Shown: in pieces, positions 1-6,087 of the stretch
How positions within the stretch are numbered: the first letter of the stretch is position 1
Layout: the number at the start of each line of letters is the position of its first letter
Assembly (NCBI GenBank): GCA_031273835.1
Contig: JAISRD010000198.1
Location: 1-8,112 of the forward strand
Reading direction: 5' to 3'
DNA length: 8,112 bases
From: Treponema sp.
GTDB taxonomy: Bacteria; Spirochaetota; Spirochaetia; Treponematales; Breznakiellaceae
Made by a program: the position numbers and the translations under genes
Notes under the pieces: model-generated
Database searches by the model: none
What the model saw: the letters and a program-made list of their open reading frames with translations, nothing else
What the model was told of the DNA's origin: nothing

Positions 1-189
1 GGGCCCTTTTTTATCAAGACCCTTAAACTAAAGGACCCCGTGGCGGCGGGGCTTGCCATGGGCGCCTCCGGCCATGCCATAGGGACTTCCGCCGCGCTGG
101 AACTGGGAGAAACCGAGGGGGCCATGAGCGGCCTTGCCATGGGCGTCATGGGGATCGTTACGAGCCTTATGTTCATGGTGTTTTTTTAG
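1..189 (+). CDS. lrgB: LrgB family protein, C-terminal fragment
   Basis: This is the C-terminal 62 residues of an integral membrane protein of the LrgB/YohK family; the gene begins before the window. LrgB works with the holin-like LrgA and is linked to murein hydrolase control, cell lysis or, in some bacteria, small-metabolite (pyruvate/glycolate-type) transport. Frame 1 is open from base 1 to the TAG at 187-189. The reading shows the family's typical end: a Gly/Ala-rich stretch GASGHAIGTSAALELGE, then EGAMSGLAMG and a final hydrophobic helix ending in FMVFF. The HAIGTS and GE-EGA-SGLAMG words are characteristic, so the family call is fairly firm even from a fragment. An lrgA partner would be expected upstream, outside the window. 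It is convergent with mutS2, with a 93-bp gap between the stop codons. Confidence 0.85.
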   Translation, partial: GPFFIKTLKLKDPVAAGLAMGASGHAIGTSAALELGETEGAMSGLAMGVMGIVTSLMFMVFF

Positions 190-220
190 AGCGTCCCCCG
201 CACTCGCTGTCCTCTCCTAT

Positions 221-257
221 AAAAAACGCCTTAAGAATTTGCTGTGGGTCCCGGCGT
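221..257 (-). terminator. weak candidate terminator after mutS2
   Basis: Read on the - strand, a short stem ACGCC/GGCGT (positions 253-257 pairing with 226-230) is followed at once by a run of five T (225-221). It lies about 26 nt past the mutS2 stop codon, the right place for an intrinsic terminator. The stem is only 5 bp and the loop is 22 nt, so this is tentative. No clear terminator for the opposing lrgB gene is visible in the 93-bp gap. Confidence 0.3.
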
Positions 258-282
258 CTGGAGATGGCGGGAAAAAGGCCCT

Positions 283-2718
283 TCAGTCGGCGAGTACCAC
301 CTCGGTTCGGCCGGCGCCGCCCAATTCGGGCCGGGAGAAATGGTACTCCGCCACCGCCGGGGAGCGGGCGAGGAAATCCTGTACTCCCTTCCGGAGTATG
401 CCGTCCCCCTTACCGTGGATGACGGCGAAGCCCTTAAGGCCCGTGAGGACCGCCGCGTCCAGTTGACGGTCCAGGGCTTCGAGGGCCTCCTCCAGCCGCA
501 TGCCCCGGAGGGGGAGTTCGAGCCTGGGTTCCGGGGGGGAGGCGAATTCCGCGGCGATAAGGAGCTTTTGTTCCGGCGCGGCTTGGGCGGGAATCAGGGC
601 TTCCTCGGGGAAGCTTACCTTGACCGAGCCGATTTCAACCAGCCAGGTCCTGTCCCCCCGGTCCCGCCTGAGTATCCTCCCCCGGCGGCGGGAAGGGCCC
701 GCCAGCACTTCGACTCCCAGGGCGAGGGCCGGGGGGGGGCCGTCCCGCCCCGCTTTCCCGCCCCGGGGGGTTCCGCCGTCAGGGACCTCCGCCCCCGCGC
801 CGCCGGGGACCTCTTCTCCGGCCTTGAGGTCCTTGTCCACCGCTGCGGAGTCTTCCGCAAGCTTCCCCAGGAATTCCTTTACCTTGAGGGTCTTTTCCCG
901 GTCCAGTTCCCCCTCGCGGATCTCCCGTACCAGGTTTTCAAGCCGCTTCCTGCTTTCGGCAAGGAGCAGCCTGAGCTCCCCCGCCCCCCTGACTTTGAGG
1001 AGACGCTCCTCTTGGCGCAGGGAAAGTTCCCTGAGTTCCGCCTGACGCCGGGCTTCCCGCAGGCGCTTTTCCTCTTCCCGGGCCGCAAGGGCCGCCCCGT
1101 CCAGGGCCCGGTGTTTTTCCTTGAGTCCCGAGATGAGGGCCGACAGGTCGGTCCGCTCCCCCTCGAGATAGCCCCTGGCCTTAGCCAGGAGTTCCGGGGG
1201 AAGGCCGTTCCGGGCGGCGATGTCCAGGGCCCGGCTTTCGCCGGGAACCCCCAGGATGATCCTGAAGGTGGGGGAAAGGGTCCGCCCGTCGAATTCCACC
1301 GAGGCGTTTTCCACGCCGGAACGGCTGTAGCCGTAGTCCTTGAGTACGCCGTGGTGGGTGGTAACCAGGACGGTACTTTTCTTTTCGATAAAGTGATCCA
1401 GCACGGCCATGGCGATGGCGCAGCCCTCCTCCGGGTCGGTTCCGGAGCCCAGTTCGTCCAACAGTACCAGGGAAGCGCCGGAGGAAGCGGAAATGATGGA
1501 GGCGATGTTGGTCATGTGGGCGGAAAAGGTTGAGAGGGATTGGCTTAAGGACTGCTCGTCCCCTATGTCCGCGTGGACACTGTCGAATACCGGCAGGACC
1601 GTTCCCTCCGCCGCCGGCAGGGCAAGGCCCGTCTGGTTCATCAGCGCCAGGAGGCCCAAAGTTTTGAGGGTTACCGTTTTGCCCCCCGTGTTGGGGCCGG
1701 TGATGATCAGCATGGAACTGTCCATACGGAGATCGATGGGCACCGCCCCGGCGCCCAGCAGGGGATGGCGGGCCTGTACCAGGGCGAGGCCCCCTTCTCC
1801 GGGGCCGCGGACCCCCGCTTCGGGGCCGGGGGGGACGGCGGCGGCGAAGATACCCCCCGTGTCCAGGGAATAGCGGGCCTTGGCCCGGAGGATTTCAAGG
1901 CCCAGTATCCCCCGGTGAAAGGCCTTGAGGTCCTCCCGAAGCCCGGCGATACGGGCGCTTAGCTCACGGAGCGCCCGGCGAATTTCGGTTTCCAGCTTTC
2001 CCTGTTCGATGAGGAGCTTGTTGTTGATTTCCACCGACGCTTCGGGCTCCACAAAGATCGTCTGTCCCGTGGCGGACACTTCATGGACGACCCCCCGTAT
2101 CCTGCCCCGGAAGTTGGCCTTCACCGCCAGTACCAGCCTGCCGTCCCGCTGGGATGGGACCTCGGACTGCAGCATACGCCGGGTATCCTCACCGGCGGCA
2201 AAGCGCCCGGCGACGCGCTCCAGTTCCCTCCCCAGTTCCCGGATACGGAGGCGGATCTTCTTCATTTCCGGGGTGTCCCTGACTTTGCCCTCCCGGTCAA
2301 GGGCGGCGAAGACCAGGGCGGCCGCGGGAGCACCGGAGGGTATTTCCGAGGCAAGCCTCTTGAGGGGGCTTTCTGTTTCCCCCCCTTCGGCGAGGTTTTT
2401 CCGCAGTTCCTCCCCCCTTTCGGCAAAGAGCCCCAGGGCATAGGCTTCGTCCGTATCGAGGACCGCGCCCGAAAGTTCGAGCCGGGGAAAGAGGAAGGCT
2501 ATACAGGGCAGTTCCTCCCCCGGCCCCAGCTCCCCGGATTTTAAACGTCCGCAGAGGGCCGCCACGAGGTCCTTCCGTTCCCTTACGGCGGCCCCCTCCG
2601 AAAGGGGGACTTCTTCCAGAAGCAGGGCGGCGGCTTCGGCGCTCAGGGCCCGTTCCGCGACACTCCTCCGTACCGCGTCAAATTCCAGCAGTTCCAGGGC
2701 GCTTTTGCTTTTTTTCAT
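283..2718 (-). CDS. mutS2: MutS2 ATPase with C-terminal Smr domain
   Basis: MutS2 is a MutS-paralogue ATPase. In different bacteria it suppresses homologous recombination or splits collided ribosomes. The 811-residue length is normal. An N-terminal core/lever region is followed by the ABC-type ATPase: Walker A GPNTGGKT at 341-348 (Lys347), the STFSAHM signature near 396-402, Walker B LLDELGSGTD with Asp421-Glu422, and the H-loop TTHHG. A charged coiled coil spans about 520-640, then a Gly/Pro-rich linker (about 640-680), a KOW-like barrel and the Smr domain (about 733-811) with HGKG at 768-771. The usual LDLRG of Smr reads LPLRG at 735-739, so the Asp is replaced by Pro736. The ATG overlaps the rsgA stop (ATGA, 2718-2715) and has only a weak upstream ribosome site, so translation is probably coupled. 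The linker also carries an 8-residue imperfect tandem (EVPGGAGA/EVPDGGTP) and a C9 tract on the coding strand. Confidence 0.96.
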   Translation of the reverse strand: MKKSKSALELLEFDAVRRSVAERALSAEAAALLLEEVPLSEGAAVRERKDLVAALCGRLKSGELGPGEELPCIAFLFPRLELSGAVLDTDEAYALGLFAERGEELRKNLAEGGETESPLKRLASEIPSGAPAAALVFAALDREGKVRDTPEMKKIRLRIRELGRELERVAGRFAAGEDTRRMLQSEVPSQRDGRLVLAVKANFRGRIRGVVHEVSATGQTIFVEPEASVEINNKLLIEQGKLETEIRRALRELSARIAGLREDLKAFHRGILGLEILRAKARYSLDTGGIFAAAVPPGPEAGVRGPGEGGLALVQARHPLLGAGAVPIDLRMDSSMLIITGPNTGGKTVTLKTLGLLALMNQTGLALPAAEGTVLPVFDSVHADIGDEQSLSQSLSTFSAHMTNIASIISASSGASLVLLDELGSGTDPEEGCAIAMAVLDHFIEKKSTVLVTTHHGVLKDYGYSRSGVENASVEFDGRTLSPTFRIILGVPGESRALDIAARNGLPPELLAKARGYLEGERTDLSALISGLKEKHRALDGAALAAREEEKRLREARRQAELRELSLRQEERLLKVRGAGELRLLLAESRKRLENLVREIREGELDREKTLKVKEFLGKLAEDSAAVDKDLKAGEEVPGGAGAEVPDGGTPRGGKAGRDGPPPALALGVEVLAGPSRRRGRILRRDRGDRTWLVEIGSVKVSFPEEALIPAQAAPEQKLLIAAEFASPPEPRLELPLRGMRLEEALEALDRQLDAAVLTGLKGFAVIHGKGDGILRKGVQDFLARSPAVAEYHFSRPELGGAGRTEVVLAD
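731..739. repeat. G9 homopolymer inside mutS2
   Basis: Nine consecutive G on the + strand (C9 in the mutS2 sense) encode prolines in the linker just before the KOW-like and Smr domains. It is the longest homopolymer I see in the window. Loss of one base would shift translation into a frame that stops at 615, removing the Smr domain. Whether it varies in length cannot be told from one sequence. Confidence 0.9.
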
Positions 2719-3713
2719 AGCGAGGCCAGTTCATCCCTTAAACGTACAAAGCTTTCATAGCGGTCCGGATGTATCCTTCCGTCCCTCAGCGCTTCCAGTA
2801 CCTTGCAGCCCGGCTCCGTAAGATGGGAACAGGAAAGGCCGTAGGTACAGCGGCCCTGGAGGGGGGCGAATTCCCTCATGTACAGGGCTAGTTCGCCGGG
2901 CCCTATGCCGTCGGGGACCATACGGCGTATGCCCGGTGTGTCGATCACATAGGTGGCCGGAGAAGTTTCCAGCATCACCGAAAGGGACGTGGTATGGTTG
3001 CCCCGGTGGTATTTTTCGTTGAGCCCCCCGGTCTTCATGTTGGTCCCCGGGGCAAGGGCGTTGATAATGCTCGACTTGCCCACGCCGGACTGTCCCAGGA
3101 GAACCGAAATCTTTCCCGCCGTGAGGGACCGCAGCGTATCCATGCCCCATCCCGTGCGGGCGGAGACCCGCATCACCTCGTAACCGATGCGGACATAGTC
3201 CTCAAGCCGCTCTTCCACAGCGCCGTCCCCGTATGGTCCCGCTTGTTTAAGCAGATCGTACTTGTTGCAGAGTATGATCGCCCGAAGGCCGGCGATCTCC
3301 GACTGCACCAGAATCCGGTCAAGGAAACGGGGCCTGAAGGGGGGGGAAACGGGAGTGGTTACGCAGAGCAGGCAATCCAGGTTCGCCGCCAGGACCTGGC
3401 GCTTCCCCCCCTTTTGGTTAAACCGGGTGAGGTAATTTTTTCTCTCCTCCGCCTCCAGGATTAGCGCCTTCCCCTGTACGGGGTCCTCCAAAATCACCCG
3501 GTCCCCGGGGGCCAGGGGATTGTAATAGCCCTCCCTGTTTTTAAGGACCTTGCCCTTGATACGGCACTCTATTTCGGCCCCCGCCTGTCCGCTCCCCGCC
3601 TGATTTGACCCTTGATCCGGTGTTGATGATACCGGCCCTTGATCTGATGGAAGGGGCCGGTCCGGGCGGACGGTAAAGATATTCCGGGAACCCCGCATTA
3701 CCAGGCCCTTCAC
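2715..3713 (-). CDS. rsgA: Ribosome small-subunit biogenesis GTPase RsgA
   Basis: RsgA (YjeQ/YloQ) is a circularly permuted GTPase that binds the immature 30S subunit and checks the decoding centre late in assembly. The order is OB-fold (about 1-95), then G4 NKYD at 150-153, a G5-like SAR at 184-186, P-loop GQSGVGKSS at 207-215, the G2 region HTTS at 240-243 and G3 DTPG at 258-261. A C-terminal zinc knuckle has Cys289, Cys295, His297 and Cys303. The first Cys pair is spaced x5 rather than the x4 I expect. The OB-fold holds a roughly 25-residue Pro/Ser/Gln/Gly-rich insert at about 17-46. The start chosen is GTG at 3713, overlapping the murI stop (GTGA) and preceded by a G-rich stretch that could pair with 16S rRNA. 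ATG at 3698 is the alternative, but the GTG start gives the more family-like KGLV N-terminus. Confidence 0.96.
   Translation of the reverse strand: MKGLVMRGSRNIFTVRPDRPLPSDQGPVSSTPDQGSNQAGSGQAGAEIECRIKGKVLKNREGYYNPLAPGDRVILEDPVQGKALILEAEERKNYLTRFNQKGGKRQVLAANLDCLLCVTTPVSPPFRPRFLDRILVQSEIAGLRAIILCNKYDLLKQAGPYGDGAVEERLEDYVRIGYEVMRVSARTGWGMDTLRSLTAGKISVLLGQSGVGKSSIINALAPGTNMKTGGLNEKYHRGNHTTSLSVMLETSPATYVIDTPGIRRMVPDGIGPGELALYMREFAPLQGRCTYGLSCSHLTEPGCKVLEALRDGRIHPDRYESFVRLRDELASL
3581..3595. repeat. 15-bp direct repeat, copy 1 (in rsgA insert)
   Basis: The 15-mer CCGCCTGTCCGCTCC occurs here, in the non-conserved insert of rsgA, and again at 3862-3876 in the non-conserved tail region of murI. Both copies are read in the same frame and encode Gly-Ser-Gly-Gln-Ala or Arg-Ser-Gly-Gln-Ala. 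The copies are 281 bp apart. Confidence 0.75.
3631..3661. repeat. Inverted repeat in the rsgA insert
   Basis: The arm ACCGGCCCTT (3631-3640) pairs with AAGGGGCCGGT (3651-3661), giving a 10-bp stem with one bulged G and a 10-nt loop. A competing 5-bp stem uses CCGGT at 3617-3621 with ACCGG at 3631-3635. The octamer CCCTTGAT recurs at 3553, 3609 and 3636. All lie in or beside the codons for the extra Pro/Ser/Gln-rich segment of RsgA, close to the start of the gene. Confidence 0.7.
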
Positions 3714-4570
3714 CGCCCTTTCCCCCCCATATCCTCAAGGAGGCGGGGCTCCAGGCCGAAGTCCTCCGCGCAGGCCTTCCAGGACGGACCAATTTCTTCC
3801 TCCCCCGTGAGAAGGAGCAGGCTGGTCTTTAAGGGAAGGCCGGAAACGCCGCCTGAAAGCGCCGCCTGTCCGCTCCGGGATCCCCCTTGGGGTTTGGCGT
3901 CCGGGGCGTTCAGCAGTCCCTCGATGCGTCCGCATACCCCGTCCATGGAATCGTATACCGTCAAAGCCGCTCCGGCGGCGGCGCGGAATTCTTCAAGCAG
4001 AAAGAGAAAATGGGTACAGCCCAGTACGATGCAGTCGCAGCCGAGGCCGCGGAATTGTTCGACGTATGACGCGGCGGTACGCCGCCTTTCTTCATCCCCC
4101 GCGGTCCGGCAGCGGCGTTCCACAAATTCCACCAGTTCCGGGGCGGCGATCTTGCGGATCGCACAGTCCGGGCCGTAACGGCGGGCAAGTTCGTCGATAT
4201 AGGGATCGGCGATGGTCCGTTCCGTACCCAGTATACCCACGGATTTAAGCCGGCTTGCCCGGACCGCGGGCTTTACCGCGGGGACGGTCCCCACAAAGGG
4301 CAGAGAGGGAAAACGTTTCCGCAGTTCCGCCAGGCAGCTTACCGAAGCGGTATTGCAGACCAGGGCGGCCAGCGCCGGGTTGAACAGGGGGATAAGGCGG
4401 GTAAAATGTCCGGTGAGCAGGCGGGTAAGTTCTTCCCTGGTTTTAGAGCCGTAGGGGAAGGCCGCCCTGTCGGCAAGGTACACCGCCTGAGAGCGGGGAT
4501 TGCGGAGGAGAAAACGGCGGCAGTAGGGAAGACCCCCCAGGCCGGAATCAAGGAAAAGGACGGTTCCCAT
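3710..4570 (-). CDS. murI: Glutamate racemase
   Basis: MurI interconverts L- and D-glutamate in the cytoplasm, supplying D-Glu for the peptidoglycan stem peptide. With ATG at 4570 the protein has 286 residues. Family motifs are all present: DSGLGG at 8-13, FPYGSK at 38-43, the first catalytic Cys72 in CNTAS, VPAVKPA near 96-102, LGTERT at 114-119 and the second catalytic Cys185 in GCTH. About 20 extra residues rich in Gly, Ser and Gln lie near the C-terminus, just before the final LPLKTSLLLLTG part, and carry a 15-bp repeat shared with rsgA. The ATG lies 2 nt past the stop of the zinc-ribbon gene. An in-frame TTG at 4576 would add two residues, but ATG puts DSG at the usual distance from the start. 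No strong ribosome site is seen, so coupling to the upstream gene is likely. The stop overlaps the rsgA start. Confidence 0.95.
   Translation of the reverse strand: MGTVLFLDSGLGGLPYCRRFLLRNPRSQAVYLADRAAFPYGSKTREELTRLLTGHFTRLIPLFNPALAALVCNTASVSCLAELRKRFPSLPFVGTVPAVKPAVRASRLKSVGILGTERTIADPYIDELARRYGPDCAIRKIAAPELVEFVERRCRTAGDEERRRTAASYVEQFRGLGCDCIVLGCTHFLFLLEEFRAAAGAALTVYDSMDGVCGRIEGLLNAPDAKPQGGSRSGQAALSGGVSGLPLKTSLLLLTGEEEIGPSWKACAEDFGLEPRLLEDMGGKGR
3862..3876. repeat. 15-bp direct repeat, copy 2 (in murI tail)
   Basis: This is the second exact copy of the 15-mer at 3581-3595. It falls in the Gly/Ser-rich segment near the C-terminus of MurI, next to short palindromic runs (GGGATCCC and CCCCCTTGGGG at about 3877-3892). 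Confidence 0.75.
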
Positions 4571-4572
4571 GA

Positions 4573-4884
4573 TCAAGCAATAAAAAGGCAGCCGCTGAAA
4601 AGGCCCTCAAAGGCAGATCGCGCTTCCCCTTCGGCGTTCCGCTGTTTTCCTTCCCCCCCGGAGGGGGAACGGAAACGGGGATTAAGGGAAAACCAGTCGC
4701 AGAAATTCCCCCGTTCTTTTTCGAGGCCCGGTTCGGCGTTGGGTTCGGAGCAGTCTCCCCGTTTGCCGGGGAGATAAAAACGGCAGTTTCTGCATGAACG
4801 CAGATCCTTCCCGCAGGCCTCGCAGCGCAGGGATCTGCCCAACGGTTCGGCCGCGGTAATCGCGGCTCCGCAGTACCAGCACAT
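4573..4884 (-). CDS. Small zinc-ribbon protein, eight conserved-type cysteines
   Basis: This 103-residue protein probably binds two zinc ions: Cys2, Cys5, Cys21 and Cys24 form one CxxC-x15-CxxC site, and Cys31, Cys34, Cys45 and Cys62 form a second. The stretch SCRNCRFYLPGKRGDC, then EPNAE and a KERGNFCDWF ending, matches a widespread uncharacterised small zinc-ribbon family as I remember it; no function is known to me. Everything after about residue 66 is Gly/Arg/Ser-rich, looks non-conserved and contains a DNA inverted repeat. The ATG at 4884 is the first start after an in-frame TAA a few codons upstream. GGAG lies about 12 nt upstream, a slightly long spacing. It is the first gene of the block with murI, rsgA and mutS2 and ends 2 nt before murI. 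That context hints at a housekeeping role without proving one. Confidence 0.8.
   Translation of the reverse strand: MCWYCGAAITAAEPLGRSLRCEACGKDLRSCRNCRFYLPGKRGDCSEPNAEPGLEKERGNFCDWFSLNPRFRSPSGGEGKQRNAEGEARSAFEGLFSGCLFIA
4644..4676. repeat. Long imperfect inverted repeat in the zinc-ribbon gene tail
   Basis: A perfect 7-bp stem, TTCCCCC (4651-4657) with GGGGGAA (4663-4669), encloses a 5-nt loop. It extends outward through one C-C mismatch, one G-T wobble and five more pairs to 4644 and 4676. It lies wholly inside the non-conserved tail of the zinc-ribbon protein. There is no T-run, so it does not look like an intrinsic terminator. Confidence 0.65.
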
Positions 4885-4912
4885 GGCTTCATGATACTCC
4901 GCTTATCCAAGC

Positions 4913-4942
4913 TTGACCAGAGCCCCCTTCCGGGAATACAGT
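4913..4942 (+). promoter_or_regulatory. Candidate sigma70-type promoter for ald
   Basis: TTGACC (4913-4918) matches the -35 consensus at five of six positions. After 18 bp, TACAGT (4937-4942) matches the -10 at four of six. Transcription would start near 4949, leaving a very short leader before the strong ribosome site. The 78-bp gap 4885-4962 must also hold the promoter of the divergent zinc-ribbon/murI/rsgA/mutS2 block, but I cannot identify convincing boxes on that strand. Confidence 0.4.
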
Positions 4943-4950
4943 AATGCGGT

Positions 4951-4956
4951 AAGGAG
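4951..4956 (+). promoter_or_regulatory. Strong ribosome binding site of ald
   Basis: AAGGAG lies six A residues before the ald ATG, near-ideal sequence and spacing. It fixes the ald start and contrasts with the weak sites of most other genes in the window, suggesting high expression. Confidence 0.85.
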
Positions 4957-4962
4957 AAAAAA

Positions 4963-6087
4963 ATGAATATCGGCTGTGTGAAGGAAATAAAAAACAACGA
5001 ATTCCGCGTGGGGCTGACCCCCGACAACGCGGCCTCCTATGTACGGGAGGGACACCGGGTTTATATTGAAAGGGACGCCGGTACGGGCTCGGGTTTTTCC
5101 GACGAAGAGTATCAAAGGGCCGGGGCGGAAATTATCCCCTCCGCCGAAGAGGTCTGGAAAAAAAGCGGCCTCATGATCAAAGTTAAGGAACCCCTTAAAG
5201 AAGAATACGCCTATTTCCGGGAGGACCTGATCCTCTATACCTATCTCCACCTGGCGGCGGACAAGGCCCTGCTTGACGCGATGCTCGCTTCGGGCATAAA
5301 GGGGGCCGCCTATGAGACCCTCCAGGAAAGCGGCGGCGCCCTCCCCCTGCTGGCCCCCATGAGCCAGATTGCCGGGCGTCTTTCCATTCAGGAGGGGGCC
5401 AAGTATCTGGAGAAACCCTTCGGCGGGCCGGGGATACTTTTGTCCGGCGTGCCGGGTACGCCCAAGGCGCGGGTGGTGATACTGGGGGCCGGAACGGTGG
5501 GTTCCAATGCCTGCAAAATCGCCGCCGGCATGGGGGCGGATGTAACGATCCTGGACCTTAATCTGGAACGGCTCGCGGAACTGGATGAACTTTACGGATC
5601 GAGGATACAGACCCTCTATTCAAGCCCGGGGATCATACAGGATGCCCTGGCCCAGGCCGATTTGGTTATCGGGGCGGTGCTTATTCCGGGGGCTTCCGCT
5701 CCCAAGCTGATCAGGCGGGAATACCTGAAACGCATGAAAAAGGGAAGCCTCATCGTTGACGTGGCGGTGGATCAGGGGGGCTGCGCGGAAACCACCAGGG
5801 TTACCTACCATGACAATCCCACCTATACGGTTGACGGGATCAACCATTACTGCGTGGGGAATATGCCCGGCGCGGTGGCAAGGACCTCCACCATCGCCCT
5901 GACCAACGCTACGATACGCTACGGCCTGCAGATAGCCGGAAAGGGGCTGGAAAGAGCCGCGGCGGAAAATCCCGCGATCTATTCCTCGGTAAACACCTAT
6001 GGGGGAAATTGTACCTGCAAAAATGTCTGCGACGGTTTTTCCCTGGAATACAGGGCGCCCCAAAAACTCCTCGGCGCCGTAGCGTAG
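4963..6087 (+). CDS. ald: Alanine dehydrogenase
   Basis: Ald catalyses NAD-dependent interconversion of L-alanine with pyruvate, ammonium and NADH in the cytosol. The 374-residue length is typical, and key residues fall at the numbers known from the Mycobacterium and Bacillus enzymes: Arg15 and Lys75 (KVKEP) for substrate binding, catalytic His96 (TYLHLA) and catalytic Asp270 (VAVDQGG). The Rossmann motif GAGTVG is at 175-180, with Asp198 ending the second strand to bind the NAD ribose. HYCVGNMPGAV at 295-305 is the family signature, with Gly and Ala where VANMPGAVP is usual. An unusual cysteine cluster (Cys350, Cys352, Cys356) lies in the C-terminal segment. The start is fixed by a strong AAGGAG site. 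It leads an operon with the pentapeptide and MBL-fold genes. In a fermenter it could run in the aminating direction to excrete alanine and reoxidise NADH; direction is inference. Confidence 0.97.
   Translation: MNIGCVKEIKNNEFRVGLTPDNAASYVREGHRVYIERDAGTGSGFSDEEYQRAGAEIIPSAEEVWKKSGLMIKVKEPLKEEYAYFREDLILYTYLHLAADKALLDAMLASGIKGAAYETLQESGGALPLLAPMSQIAGRLSIQEGAKYLEKPFGGPGILLSGVPGTPKARVVILGAGTVGSNACKIAAGMGADVTILDLNLERLAELDELYGSRIQTLYSSPGIIQDALAQADLVIGAVLIPGASAPKLIRREYLKRMKKGSLIVDVAVDQGGCAETTRVTYHDNPTYTVDGINHYCVGNMPGAVARTSTIALTNATIRYGLQIAGKGLERAAAENPAIYSSVNTYGGNCTCKNVCDGFSLEYRAPQKLLGAVA

Noticed and set aside
37..52. CCCCG / CGGGG inverted repeat in lrgB
   Set aside because: Short, GC-only and within conserved coding sequence; expected by chance at this composition.
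244..1533. Long open frame (429 codons) on the + strand opposite mutS2
   Set aside because: Antisense to a well-supported MutS2 gene. Its Gly/Pro/Arg-rich, low-information protein is the usual mirror of a GC-rich gene, and no family motif or ribosome site is seen.
1925..2544. Further + strand open frames opposite the mutS2 N-terminal region
   Set aside because: Same reason: Ser/Arg/Pro-rich shadow proteins in two overlapping frames with no motifs, over a gene with clear codon structure.
3339..3346. G8 tract inside rsgA
   Set aside because: It encodes Pro-Pro in a normal position of the GTPase domain. G/C runs of 6-8 are common in this window, so only the G9 in mutS2 was kept.
4891..4893. 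Alternative ATG upstream of the zinc-ribbon gene (- strand)
   Set aside because: It is closer to the GGAG but out of frame with the cysteine-patterned protein, so it cannot be its start.
4548..5027. Open frame crossing the divergent gap on the - strand
   Set aside because: It overlaps the zinc-ribbon gene in another frame and the start of ald on the opposite strand. The zinc-ribbon frame has patterned cysteines and a proper start, so this one is a shadow.
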